This document shows positions 1-7,517 of a DNA stretch of 48,606 bases, in pieces (position 1 is the stretch's first letter; every line of letters begins with the position of its first letter). The stretch comes from a virus. The stretch spans positions 1-48,606 of IMG/VR virus record IMGVR_UViG_3300008107_001187; one strand, given 5' to 3'. Below the pieces are notes generated by a model. It saw nothing but the letters and a program-made list of their open reading frames with translations. It was not told the DNA's origin and did not search any database. Position numbers and translations under genes: made by a program.

Positions 1-993
1 GGTTCCTTGATTGTTCTTGAGCACAATAAGATCATCGAATTGATGATGCCAGATGGGATAAAAAACAGTGGCACTTGCATTTCGAATACCTCCTTGTGAA
101 CATGACCGTAAATCACCAAACCATTTTTTCAGGAATGGTATCATGCCTGTGTGCATGATCTCACCACCACGAATGGGTGAGCCCAATGGACGTAGACGTC
201 CTATCTCCAGGCCAATACCAGCACGTTTGCTGGCATACTTGGCCATCATTTCTCCTGAAGCAAAGATGCTATCAAGATCATCATCTGAACGAATAAGCAC
301 ACAACTACTAAATTGCTTAGTTGGAGTACCAAGGCCGGCCAGAACAGGAGTTGCAAGAGTAAAGAGCCCATCGCTAGCCGCGTTGTAGTATTCTTTAATA
401 TAACGCATCCTAGCTGTGTTAGGTTCTTCTTTGTGAAACACTGTGGCAGCGGCCACCATGTATCTAACTTGCGGAGTTTCATAAATTTCCTTTGTGGAGC
501 GATTGCGTACCAAATATTTTTCAATCAATTGCTCAATGGCTGCATATGAATATTGTTCATCCTTAGCATGATCAATTATGTCGTTCATGCGGTTCCAGTC
601 ATCCTCTGAGTACCATTCCAACAGTTCAGGAGTGTACAAGCCGGTGGCTACATTGCGTTTCACAATCTCATACAAGTGTGGAGGCTGATAAGAACCATAG
701 ACATCTTTGCGCAACATAGAGAGCCGTTGTTTGCCTGCCACATGTTGATAGTTGGTATGGCCCACATCAGGGTTTTGCTCTACATCAATGAGATCTACTA
801 TGGCTCGCAGTGTAATGCCATCAATTTCTTTGGTAGTAATACCATCATAAAAGTGTAGCTGTGTGCGTATCTCTATCATGCTTTGACTTACGTCTGCTAT
901 GCCTGCGCATACTTTGGCAATTTGCGTTTGCCACTTTTCCAAAGCCAATGGCTCTCGGGTGCCATCTCTTTTAAGAACTGTAATTATTTTCAT
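1..993 (-). CDS. nrdA: Ribonucleoside-diphosphate reductase class Ia alpha subunit, N-terminal part (runs off left edge)
   Basis: The open frame starts with ATG at 993 and runs through position 1 without a stop, giving 331 residues of a protein that is about 750 residues in T4. Residues 1-100 form an ATP-cone regulatory domain (MKIITVLKRDGTREPL start). Later come a Cys231 in FSSCVLI, the position of the redox Cys225 of E. coli NrdA, then SKRAGIGLEIGRLRPLGSPI and NASATVFYPIWHH, both hallmark NrdA stretches. The enzyme reduces ribonucleotides to deoxyribonucleotides in the cytoplasm and supplies dNTPs for phage replication. Its start overlaps the stop of the upstream 115-residue gene (ATGA). 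The catalytic C-terminal half and any nrdB lie outside the window. Confidence 0.95.
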   Translation of the reverse strand, partial: MKIITVLKRDGTREPLALEKWQTQIAKVCAGIADVSQSMIEIRTQLHFYDGITTKEIDGITLRAIVDLIDVEQNPDVGHTNYQHVAGKQRLSMLRKDVYGSYQPPHLYEIVKRNVATGLYTPELLEWYSEDDWNRMNDIIDHAKDEQYSYAAIEQLIEKYLVRNRSTKEIYETPQVRYMVAAATVFHKEEPNTARMRYIKEYYNAASDGLFTLATPVLAGLGTPTKQFSSCVLIRSDDDLDSIFASGEMMAKYASKRAGIGLEIGRLRPLGSPIRGGEIMHTGMIPFLKKWFGDLRSCSQGGIRNASATVFYPIWHHQFDDLIVLKNNQGT

Positions 994-1337
994 TTTTTAA
1001 CCAATTTTTTGTTGTATTTGTTGCGCGCATGGACTAAATTGTCACTACCATGATCGGCTAACCAGCATTTTTGCAAGTCTTCACGATCAATTATTGTTAT
1101 AGTATACAGGATTCCTAGCCCACGAGCAAGCCCACAGAACAAATTGTCATCTAATAGTTGCCAGGGATCAGGCCAATTGTCACGATCGTCCCAGTGTAAA
1201 TGATAAGGAATCCAAGGAGTAGAAAACCACCATTGATTAATGGTGGTCAAGGCTGATTCAACATCAGCAGTGGCAGCTTGATTTCTCAGTGCGTTCCAAG
1301 ACTCAAGCCTATCAGCAAAAGTTCTAGGCCACATCAA
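990..1337 (-). CDS. Conserved hypothetical phage protein, Trp-rich, 115 aa
   Basis: I recognise no named domain. The protein is small and rich in tryptophan (WWFSTPWIPYHLHWDD, then DNWPDPWQLLDDNLFCGLARGLG), with a basic Asn/Lys tail. It looks like the conserved small proteins of unknown function found in aquatic T4-like phages. It is translationally coupled on both sides: its start overlaps the tail-spike stop (1334-1337) and its stop overlaps the nrdA start (990-993). It sits between a virion gene and a nucleotide-metabolism gene, so context does not fix its role. Confidence 0.8.
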   Translation of the reverse strand: MMWPRTFADRLESWNALRNQAATADVESALTTINQWWFSTPWIPYHLHWDDRDNWPDPWQLLDDNLFCGLARGLGILYTITIIDREDLQKCWLADHGSDNLVHARNKYNKKLVKK

Positions 1338-3106
1338 ATGCCAAAGTTTGCTACAGAATACCTAATTGAAGCATTTGCACCAGTACTGGTACAAGTGTAA
1401 CCCACTGAAAGTTCGGTGCCGCTGTCTGCTGGTGTAAGTGTTACACCAGTTGAGCCATTTTCTGTAAAGTTGTCAACATAACTGAAACCAGTGGTGGTAG
1501 CAGCTTGACCACCTGTTACTGTGATTGTGCCTCTGCGTCTGGTGTCAGATCTAGTGATCACATAATCAAAACTAAATGAAGTGATAGCAGTTTTATCAAT
1601 CACCACAAGATTGCCGCTGCCATTGTCTACCAGTGTGTCTGATATTCCTGCTGATCGTTTCAGCGTTCCAAGATCCAGGCTCATTCCAACGTTAGTGGTG
1701 GTTGCTTGCGATTGATAAAACACCATGTCTCGAGTGTTCTGACTCATTGCAATGGAGTTTGTGGTAGCAAGACTGATTCTAGGATAGGTGCCGCTTTGAC
1801 TGTCATTGCGCTGAAACAAGTCGCCAACAGAAATATTGTTGTTGGCATCAATGCTGATGATAGGCGCTGCTGGTAGTGAAGCGCCATTGAAGTGATTGGC
1901 CACATCATAAAACACATTGTAACCAGTAGCATTCAAACTGCATTCTTGAATGATGATACCTTCGCCGTAGATATTATCAAACACATTATGCAACACCTTG
2001 AATCCGCTTGGCCCACCATCTACTGGTGTGGCACTGCCCAACACCACACCCTGATATAGCACATCAAACCATCCGTTGCTGACAGTTACTCCGGCAGTTT
2101 GATGGTCAGTGTTAATACCATAAGTCATGCCAGTGAATTTACATTTGTCCATGGTAATTTCTGTGCAAGGCAATGCAGTAGTTGAACTGAACAAAACACC
2201 GCTTACGTCTTCCACAGCATCTTGCAACTGCACTGTGGTAAGATTGCTGGCAAAGGTCACATTGTCCATACTGACTTTTTGAGCCTTTTCAATCAAACAC
2301 ACATTATGACTGCCTGACTCGGTGGTCTGGAATGACATGCTGGACACTTCAATGTTTTGTGGAGGGCTTGCGCCACCCACTCCAATGTTGACTCCAGTTT
2401 GTTGTTGACTATCGGCAGTTCTAACAACCAGTTCTGGCAGTGTGGTAGATTCCCAGTAACTTGCGTTGGATAACAAAATACCAGTGGCAGGCACTGCGGC
2501 AATACTACGGTAGTAACTGCCTGAACTTTTGACCAACACACCATCGGCATAGGCAGTGTTGGCAGCCCAAGTTTGCACAGTAAAATAAATAATACTGGAA
2601 TCAGCGCCTTCGCCGTACAGTTTGGCCCAGGGCGGAATCAGTATGGTGTCTGTGACAATGTACGTGCCAGCTGGGAAAAACAAACTTCGGCGTATTTGTG
2701 TGTTGTTTTGCACACAGAACAATTGGAACAGTGCTCGGTTGATAGCATCAGTGTCATCAGTGCTGCCGTCGCCTGTGGCGCCAAAGTCCGTGACAACAGC
2801 GTAACTGTCCAGTCTGCTTTGTATGCTTTGGCTGACAGGATCGCCAGACGTAGCGCCTGTTTGCACTGTATAGCCAGCGGCTGCGCCTTGATAGGTATAC
2901 GCAGTGGTAAAACTGAGAATGTCTGAGAACTCTGTAAGAACTTCGGTATTTCCCACTATTGGAGCACCGTCAGCAATTGAGCCGTTACCAATGTAGAGTT
3001 TGCGCTGATCAATTGCCCAGCCAAATTCGGCTCCAGCTAAGGGTTGAGGCAGGTCTGTCTCGAGTCCGGTTCGTTGGGTTATTCTAGATACTTGTACTAT
3101 TGCCAC
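1334..3106 (-). CDS. Tail fibre/spike protein with Mtd-like N-terminal domain and pectate-lyase-type beta-helix
   Basis: Residues 1-55 (RITQRTGLETDLPQPLAGAE then FGWAIDQRKLYIGNG) match the short virion-attachment domain found at the N-terminus of Mtd-like phage tail proteins. Residues about 100-170 (VVTDFGATGDGSTDDTDAIN, LFFPAGTYIVTDTILIP) are the signature of the pectate-lyase-3 right-handed beta-helix of tail spikes, and the rest is the low-complexity beta-rich sequence expected of a trimeric helix. The probable role is host-surface glycan recognition or cleavage. The start is GTG at 3106 with AAGGA eight bases upstream. A late-promoter-like GCTAAATA lies 25 bases before the start. No lyase catalytic residues can be assigned by eye. 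Confidence 0.85.
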   Translation of the reverse strand: MAIVQVSRITQRTGLETDLPQPLAGAEFGWAIDQRKLYIGNGSIADGAPIVGNTEVLTEFSDILSFTTAYTYQGAAAGYTVQTGATSGDPVSQSIQSRLDSYAVVTDFGATGDGSTDDTDAINRALFQLFCVQNNTQIRRSLFFPAGTYIVTDTILIPPWAKLYGEGADSSIIYFTVQTWAANTAYADGVLVKSSGSYYRSIAAVPATGILLSNASYWESTTLPELVVRTADSQQQTGVNIGVGGASPPQNIEVSSMSFQTTESGSHNVCLIEKAQKVSMDNVTFASNLTTVQLQDAVEDVSGVLFSSTTALPCTEITMDKCKFTGMTYGINTDHQTAGVTVSNGWFDVLYQGVVLGSATPVDGGPSGFKVLHNVFDNIYGEGIIIQECSLNATGYNVFYDVANHFNGASLPAAPIISIDANNNISVGDLFQRNDSQSGTYPRISLATTNSIAMSQNTRDMVFYQSQATTTNVGMSLDLGTLKRSAGISDTLVDNGSGNLVVIDKTAITSFSFDYVITRSDTRRRGTITVTGGQAATTTGFSYVDNFTENGSTGVTLTPADSGTELSVGYTCTSTGANASIRYSVANFGI

Positions 3107-3125
3107 AGTGTGATTCCTTGAGGTA

Positions 3126-3842
3126 TCACATATTTAGCATGTAGTACTGTTCGACCTTTTTCCACCAGATGGTGCGATATTTTTCAAATTCCGCACCTTC
3201 CAGCACAAATTCCTGATATTTGGGCTGTCCTACAATATTGTGTTGCTCATCTAGATCAGGCTTAACACACATCAAAACTACGCCTTTTCGGATACGTGTG
3301 CCATGTATTTCGTTATGAGCTTCTGCGTATGCGCACAACTGAACAAAGTAATCGTCAATCCATTCACGCTTTTTGGGCTTGTTAGTTTGCTTGTAGTCTA
3401 GGATGGATTCTTCATTTAAATGAATACCTGCACCGTCTGTTGTGCCTGCATACACGCCGGGAAAGTACAAGGGTACTTCAATACCCCAAAATTCCGTAAC
3501 ATTGACCAGGCCTTTATTGACAACTTCTTCTGCCATAATATGGCTAGGCCAACTGAATGGATTTGATCCACGAGCAGGTATAGCACCTTCTCGAATGTAC
3601 TTTTCAAGATAGGTATGCATTCTAGTGCCGCGATTGGCAGCTTCAGTAGTAATAGCTTGTGCTCGTTCTGCGCCTACTGCACGCCGCCAGTTGTGCAAGG
3701 CAGCCTTGCTTTCTTCACTTTTGGTTCGGTCTAATATGGTAGTTACGCTAGGTAATTTGTTGCCATCTGGCGTGGCGTAAAATCGTTTGCCGTCTACAGT
3801 AACTCTGGGTATAGGTTGATAGTTAAATTTTGGATTGTACAT
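3126..3842 (-). CDS. PD-(D/E)XK exonuclease, MGME1-like
   Basis: I chose the ATG at 3842 (MYNPKFNYQP, 238 residues) because it overlaps the upstream stop as TAATG; a longer frame back to 3887 would run into that gene. The motifs are those of the mitochondrial-genome-maintenance exonuclease family: His76 in GTRMHTYLE, the pair IEVPLYF and GTTDGAG (Asp136), then ILDYKQ (Asp149, Lys151) and the helix VQLCAYAEAH (Gln168). These form the metal site of a RecB-type single-strand exonuclease. In aquatic T4-like phages this family probably processes DNA ends in recombination or replication. Its neighbours are a tail spike and an Fe2OG-like gene. Confidence 0.85.
   Translation of the reverse strand: MYNPKFNYQPIPRVTVDGKRFYATPDGNKLPSVTTILDRTKSEESKAALHNWRRAVGAERAQAITTEAANRGTRMHTYLEKYIREGAIPARGSNPFSWPSHIMAEEVVNKGLVNVTEFWGIEVPLYFPGVYAGTTDGAGIHLNEESILDYKQTNKPKKREWIDDYFVQLCAYAEAHNEIHGTRIRKGVVLMCVKPDLDEQHNIVGQPKYQEFVLEGAEFEKYRTIWWKKVEQYYMLNM
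3131..3138 (-). promoter_or_regulatory. Late-promoter-like element GCTAAATA
   Basis: On the minus strand the octamer GCTAAATA lies 25 bases upstream of the GTG start of the tail-spike gene, leaving room for a short leader with a Shine-Dalgarno. The TAAATA core matches the T4 late promoter TATAAATA, and the same octamer occurs before other structural genes here (6831, 11476). Confidence 0.6.
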
Positions 3843-4666
3843 TATGATAAACAACTTGCAATGTGTTGATACAGTGATGTTGGCCACTTTGCAAACAATG
3901 ACACTCGCGGATTGTGTTCAGTAAGGCTGTTTTCAGCGTATCCTACACCATGTAATTTGTTTATGTTCAACAAAGTTGGATGTGGATAGATTTCAACTTG
4001 ATCAACATAAGAAAATGTATCTGGCGGTGGCGTGGCATTAACACCTTTTTTAAATCTATCAGCATGTGCTGGCTGTATTCTAGTTATTGAAAAAAAATTC
4101 ACCGTGCTGTGACTGGCTGCTAATTCTGCCTGACAATATTCAGGTAGATTCACAATACTTGCCGGAGTCTCGCATGGTGGCCAAGATGGATCTTTGATAT
4201 TGGCATAGTGTTCTTGCCAAAGTTTTATGTCTTCTGAAAATTCGTAGAACTGAGTAAAACAGTTCTTGTGATTGTCTACTGGAAAAATCAAACTGGTTGT
4301 TTTTGTTATATCCACATGCACAGGAATCATACTACCGCCACAAACAATCTGAAGCCTAATTATCGGTTGATCGTCAAACTCTGTTAAAAATGTCCATTGA
4401 GATCGAATTTCTTGTTCAATCTCAGCAGGTAACTCAAAGTTAAACATAGTTCCTATTAACTCATTTTTAGGTCCATAAAACGATTGATACTGGGATCGTA
4501 AATCTTCTGGAACTCCCATACTTGTATTATACTCTAAATCATGCCAATTTAAATTTTCATAAATGTCTTTTTTAGCCATGCGTTGCCAAGGAAGGTTTTT
4601 TACCGCGGCCACAATGTCATTTGACAAACTGATGTTTGGCAATGTTTGATAGTAAAAAGATCTCAT
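3842..4666 (-). CDS. Putative Fe(II)/2-oxoglutarate-type oxygenase-like phage protein
   Basis: The 274-residue protein has an HxD motif, His117-Val-Asp119, within IPVHVDITKTTSLIFPV, resembling the aspartyl beta-hydroxylase arrangement (HxD followed by a hydrophobic strand ending FPV). A downstream His239 (NKLHGVGYAEN) and Arg254 (NPRVSLF) are placed as the second iron-binding His and the 2-oxoglutarate-binding Arg would be. This supports a jelly-roll dioxygenase fold, but the substrate is unknown and the family was read from spacing alone. It is preceded by iscA (overlap of four bases) and followed by the exonuclease, in one transcription unit. Confidence 0.55.
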   Translation of the reverse strand: MRSFYYQTLPNISLSNDIVAAVKNLPWQRMAKKDIYENLNWHDLEYNTSMGVPEDLRSQYQSFYGPKNELIGTMFNFELPAEIEQEIRSQWTFLTEFDDQPIIRLQIVCGGSMIPVHVDITKTTSLIFPVDNHKNCFTQFYEFSEDIKLWQEHYANIKDPSWPPCETPASIVNLPEYCQAELAASHSTVNFFSITRIQPAHADRFKKGVNATPPPDTFSYVDQVEIYPHPTLLNINKLHGVGYAENSLTEHNPRVSLFAKWPTSLYQHIASCLS

Positions 4667-4986
4667 ACTCTAAAACTTTCTCCGCAGCCGCAGCGATCGC
4701 GTTCATTGGGATTGAGGAATTCAAAACCTTCATTAAGGCCCTGTCGCACATAGTCTACAGTGACGCCTCTAAGATACACTTCATTTTTCTTATCAACCAA
4801 TACCACAAAATCTGCTTGGGCATAGTTGATGTCTGATTCTGAAGGCGTATACTCTTGCACGTATTCTAACACATACGCTAGGCCTGAGCAACCTGTAGTT
4901 TTTACCCCAAGACGAATGCCAGCATAGTTTTTGGCTTGCAGTAGTCTCTTTACTTTGGTATAGGCCTGATCAGTTATGGAGATCAT
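4663..4986 (-). CDS. iscA: A-type iron-sulfur cluster carrier (IscA/ErpA/HesB family)
   Basis: The 107-residue protein has the family's full length and its three invariant cysteines: Cys33 in KTTGCSGLAY, and Cys99 and Cys101 in the C-terminal DRCGCGESFRV. It would bind and deliver Fe-S clusters to apoproteins in the infected cell. The start ATG at 4986 lies inside the 3' end of the IscU-chimera gene (17-base overlap), so the two are coupled in the iscU-iscA order of the bacterial isc operon. HesB/IscA proteins are known auxiliary genes of aquatic T4-like phages. Possible clients in this genome are the two radical SAM enzymes. Confidence 0.93.
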   Translation of the reverse strand: MISITDQAYTKVKRLLQAKNYAGIRLGVKTTGCSGLAYVLEYVQEYTPSESDINYAQADFVVLVDKKNEVYLRGVTVDYVRQGLNEGFEFLNPNERDRCGCGESFRV

Positions 4987-5479
4987 GCTTTTTGCGATAA
5001 TCTTCTACAGCAGCCTTTATAGCATCTTCAGCAAGAATAGAACAATGAATCTTGACTGGTGGCAGCGCGAGTTCTTCAGCAATCTCTGAATTTTTAAGAG
5101 CTGCCGCTTGGTCAAGCGTTCGTCCTTTAACCCACTCGGTAACAAGAGAGGATGAGGCAATCGCACTGCCGCATCCGTATGTTTTAAACCTTGCGTCTGT
5201 GATGATGCCATCTTGCAACACCAACTGCTTGCGATAAGGCACGCCGTCGATATAAACAACATCACTAGGGCTCTGAGACATCACTGGTGGTTGTTGCACT
5301 ACCAGGGGTCTGGTGATAGCATAAACCACAACGCCTCCAACCACAGCAGGGGCCACCCATCCCCAACCTCCGCCATGATGGCGATGATGTGGTGTGTGTA
5401 ATGCAGATCCGTGATATCCGTTAGGTCCAGCAAATGCGCTGGAGGTAACAAAAGTTAAAATGGTTAGAAGTCGTTTCAT
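4970..5479 (-). CDS. Chimera: signal-peptide/membrane protein N-terminus fused to the C-terminal half of IscU
   Basis: Residues 1-17 (MKRLLTILTFVTSSAFA) are a signal peptide with a signal-peptidase-I-like AFA site. A His/Gly-rich stretch (HTPHHRHHGGGWGW), a hydrophobic segment at about 41-60 and VVYIDGVPYRKQLVLQ follow. From residue 90 (DGIITDARFKTYGCGSAIAS) to 164 the sequence is nearly identical in style to proteobacterial IscU, keeping the Cys63 equivalent (Cys103) and KIHCS (His145, Cys146). The first ~55 IscU residues, with Cys37 and Asp39, are absent. AAGGAGG lies seven bases before the ATG, under a sigma70-type promoter. As written, the scaffold could not build clusters normally. It may be a deletion fusion of two genes or an assembly join. 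Confidence 0.85.
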   Translation of the reverse strand: MKRLLTILTFVTSSAFAGPNGYHGSALHTPHHRHHGGGWGWVAPAVVGGVVVYAITRPLVVQQPPVMSQSPSDVVYIDGVPYRKQLVLQDGIITDARFKTYGCGSAIASSSLVTEWVKGRTLDQAAALKNSEIAEELALPPVKIHCSILAEDAIKAAVEDYRKKHDLHN

Positions 5480-5499
5480 AGCAGCCTCCTTATGTAAGC

Positions 5500-5528
5500 A
5501 GTATACTGTATTTAACGCCTTGTGTCAA
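5500..5528 (-). promoter_or_regulatory. Sigma70-type promoter of the IscU-chimera/iscA unit
   Basis: On the minus strand, TTGACA (5523-5528), a 17-base spacer, then TATACT (5500-5505), 21 bases before the ATG at 5479. The -35 box is the consensus and the -10 differs at one base. The spacer also contains GTTAAATA, so a late-type core is nested inside the early-type promoter. Confidence 0.75.
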
Positions 5529-5540
5529 CCAATGGTTGAC
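5524..5540. promoter_or_regulatory. Operator-like inverted repeat over the -35 box
   Basis: GTCAACC-AAT-GGTTGAC is a perfect 7-base inverted repeat with a 3-base centre. It overlaps the -35 box of the promoter driving the IscU chimera. Its position is that of a repressor site, but no cognate regulator can be named and it does not match the known IscR sites. Confidence 0.35.
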
Positions 5541-5542
5541 TG

Positions 5543-5902
5543 TTACATTGGACGTTTCATGGCCGATTTGGCCATTTTGTCTACCACTTGTTGTGCTTGA
5601 GGAACTGACATTTTGGGTTGTACCGTTTGTTCAGCACCGCCTTTGAACACAATGGGATCAGTTGAGCCGGGTTGGATGGGTTCTAACACATTGCTCAGTG
5701 GAGGCTGTCCAACTAGATCCATAATGTTTCTTTGATTGACAGGTACGTCAAGACTTTGTGCAATAGAGATAAAAGCATCTTGACTGATTTGTTTTTGACT
5801 GTTGGTGTCGTCTGCACGACCATTAAGAAAATCTACTAGGCCCAGAAGTTTGTCTGGGTCAGGTGTTGCACCAGCAAAGGTATCAACTTCAAAGATTTTC
5901 AT
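5543..5902 (-). CDS. Conserved phage protein of unknown function, 119 aa
   Basis: The protein begins MKIFEVDTFAGATPDPDKLL and has a central helical segment (SQDAFISIAQSLDVPVNQRN) and a Pro/Gln-rich C-terminus ending KSAMKRPM. I recognise no domain. Its start overlaps the stop of the 301-residue upstream gene as TAATG, so the two are coupled and probably belong to the late structural unit that starts at the 6831 promoter. Short proteins beginning MKIFE/MQIYE recur here (10387-11220 begins MQIYEITNG), which suggests a related late virion or assembly role; this is inference. Confidence 0.75.
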   Translation of the reverse strand: MKIFEVDTFAGATPDPDKLLGLVDFLNGRADDTNSQKQISQDAFISIAQSLDVPVNQRNIMDLVGQPPLSNVLEPIQPGSTDPIVFKGGAEQTVQPKMSVPQAQQVVDKMAKSAMKRPM

Positions 5903-6807
5903 TATCTACGGCCACGACCCAGTGCGCCTGCTGTGCCCACCGGCTCTTCAGCAGGAGCGGCCATGTCAGCACCTGCATCGGTAGCAGCAGCATCAAGATC
6001 AGCACCTACATCGGCACCCATGTCAGCGCCAGCGGCCATGTCAGCACCCATGTCAGCGCCAAGTTCGGCACCTAAGTCTGCACCAGCTGTGCTGGGTGCG
6101 GCTTGGCCAGTTACCACGCCAAGTGCTTGATCAAGTTGTTGTTTGGCACCTTGTAGATTTTGCACTAGGCCAGTGAGTGCGGCTGTGGCGTCTGCGTTGA
6201 ATTGCGAAGCTTGGTCAATGCCTACTTGATTCTTGATTGAATCAACTAGAGCAGGCAGTTCTTTAAATTGCATTTCGCTGGCATCTTCCAACATTGATTG
6301 CATTTTGTCAACCATGTCTTGTGCAGCCAACACCACTTGAGCTTGTTGCACTTCAGATTCTTTCAACATGCGATAAGCATTGCGCAAGCGGCTTTCGGCT
6401 TTCATCAATGCTGCACCTGCAACAAGTTTTTGTTCATCGGGATTCAATGTTTGACCTGCGGCACTCTTTTTAAGAGCAGCAGCCAACTTAGGATCTTTTA
6501 CTTGTGCGGCTGGTTGAACAGCGCCAGCAGTTGGTTGAGCACCAGGCACTGGAACATCCATCTCTTTAAGACGTGTGGCCAAGGCCTGTTCCATCATCAT
6601 GAGTTTGAGATAAGTTGGATTGCGTTCGCTGGTGTGGCGTGCCATTGAGCCTTTGTGCTCACCAAGCAGGCCTTGCACCTTGCGAAGCATTTGACGAGTT
6701 TGACCAGCGTTGAGACGTTCAACGCTGATGCGTGAGCCAAAATAACTTTCAAACGTCTTGGTAATCAGACGAGTTTTTTTAGGTGTGGCTAGTTCTTGCA
6801 GTTTCAT
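5902..6807 (-). CDS. Conserved phage protein, helical, with Ala/Gly/Asp/Met repeat tail (likely virion-associated)
   Basis: I placed the start at ATG 6807 (MKLQELATPKKTRLI, 301 residues): AGAGGA lies just upstream and a GCTAAATA element lies 24 bases before it. A longer frame to 6858 would include that promoter. Residues 10-80 (FESYFGSRISVERLNAGQTR then QMLRKVQGLLGEHKG) resemble a helical domain seen repeatedly in structural proteins of aquatic T4-like phages. The middle is predicted helical, and residues 250-300 are low-complexity repeats of G-A-D-M/L/V. The position in a late operon supports a virion or assembly role, but no specific function can be named. Confidence 0.75.
   Translation of the reverse strand: MKLQELATPKKTRLITKTFESYFGSRISVERLNAGQTRQMLRKVQGLLGEHKGSMARHTSERNPTYLKLMMMEQALATRLKEMDVPVPGAQPTAGAVQPAAQVKDPKLAAALKKSAAGQTLNPDEQKLVAGAALMKAESRLRNAYRMLKESEVQQAQVVLAAQDMVDKMQSMLEDASEMQFKELPALVDSIKNQVGIDQASQFNADATAALTGLVQNLQGAKQQLDQALGVVTGQAAPSTAGADLGAELGADMGADMAAGADMGADVGADLDAAATDAGADMAAPAEEPVGTAGALGRGRR
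5960..6085 (-). repeat. Degenerate 12-base tandem repeats coding GAD(M/L/V) units
   Basis: On the plus strand, blocks such as catgtcagcacc, catgtcagcgcc and aagttcggcacc follow one another. They encode repeating Gly-Ala-Asp-Met/Leu-like units in the C-terminal tail of the 301-residue protein. The repeats are imperfect and keep the reading frame. Confidence 0.7.
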
Positions 6808-7255
6808 TTGAGAATCCTCTAAGTTGTATATATTTAGCCGAAGATATACATTTTTCAAGTTCGGCTGTGACAGCAGAATTTAGAGAAACTTTGGGTTCAA
6901 GTTTGGTTTTCACCATTTCTCTAAATTCTGCAGATCTACTGAGTTTGCCTAGACCACTGCGACAAGCAATGTCATTGTCTAAGAATTGTTTTTTAAAGTC
7001 CAACACTTTGATCTGTTGCGATAATGAAGCTTGGTTGTTTTTATCGGCAATGCACCAAGAAATTGCTGATCGTTTGCTGCCAAAGGATCCCACAAAGTTT
7101 GCATAATGCCAAACATTAAACACTTGCTGCTCTGGTGTGATGTGATATTTTCCAAACACCACCCATCCACCTGAGTTGTCATCCAAAATCATTTTGTCAA
7201 TGCTGTGGCGCAGTTCACGCTCGGCCCAGCGTTCAAGTTTTTGTTCTCGAGTCAT
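6779..7255 (-). CDS. Conserved phage protein of unknown function, 158 aa
   Basis: The protein starts MTREQKLERWAERELRHSID and includes WVVFGKYHITPEQQVFNVWH and an Ala-Ile-Ser-Trp-Cys segment. The C-terminal half is helical and charged. I recognise no catalytic motif. It is coupled to the small membrane protein upstream (four-base overlap at 7252-7255) and overlaps the next gene's start, with that gene's late-type promoter embedded in its 3' end. A function in virion assembly is plausible only from position. Confidence 0.75.
   Translation of the reverse strand: MTREQKLERWAERELRHSIDKMILDDNSGGWVVFGKYHITPEQQVFNVWHYANFVGSFGSKRSAISWCIADKNNQASLSQQIKVLDFKKQFLDNDIACRSGLGKLSRSAEFREMVKTKLEPKVSLNSAVTAELEKCISSAKYIQLRGFSNETARTSHT
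6831..6838 (-). promoter_or_regulatory. Late-promoter-like element GCTAAATA
   Basis: GCTAAATA on the minus strand, followed by TATAC, lies 24 bases before the ATG at 6807, with AGAGGA in between. It sits inside the 3' end of the 158-residue upstream gene, which would give the downstream structural genes their own start. Confidence 0.6.
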
Positions 7256-7515
7256 TTGAGTACGTAGTGCGAGACCAGCCAGCCAACTGTGCCGGCTAAA
7301 AATGTTATGATTCCCACGCCCCAGGAAATCAATTGATTGTTGCGTTTTTCAGACATGGCATGCACAATTTCATGCACTTCTTTGACCACTGCCTTGACAT
7401 CGTCGATGTCTTTTTGCACTGAACTGATTTGCAGTTCCAGTGCTTTGTATCGCTCGGCACACAGTTCAACGTGGGCTTCGAGACTTTTCTTTTCAATATC
7501 AGTGGTGTCTGCCAT
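7252..7515 (-). CDS. Small coiled-coil protein with C-terminal membrane anchor (holin/XhlA-like possibility)
   Basis: The 87-residue protein has a predicted coiled coil at residues 15-58 (YKALELQISSVQKDIDDVKA) and a single hydrophobic segment at about 63-84 (SWGVGIITFLAGTVGWLVSH). This layout recalls XhlA-type haemolysin/holin-accessory proteins. An equally good reading is a membrane-tethered structural or superinfection factor. It starts at ATG 7515, two bases after the preceding stop. No lysin gene lies adjacent, so a lysis role is not supported by context. Confidence 0.7.
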   Translation of the reverse strand: MADTTDIEKKSLEAHVELCAERYKALELQISSVQKDIDDVKAVVKEVHEIVHAMSEKRNNQLISWGVGIITFLAGTVGWLVSHYVLK

Positions 7516-7517
7516 AA

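Noticed and set aside
1334-3106. Diversity-generating retroelement linked to the Mtd-like domain
   Set aside because: No reverse transcriptase, no C-type lectin variable region and no template repeat are present in the window.
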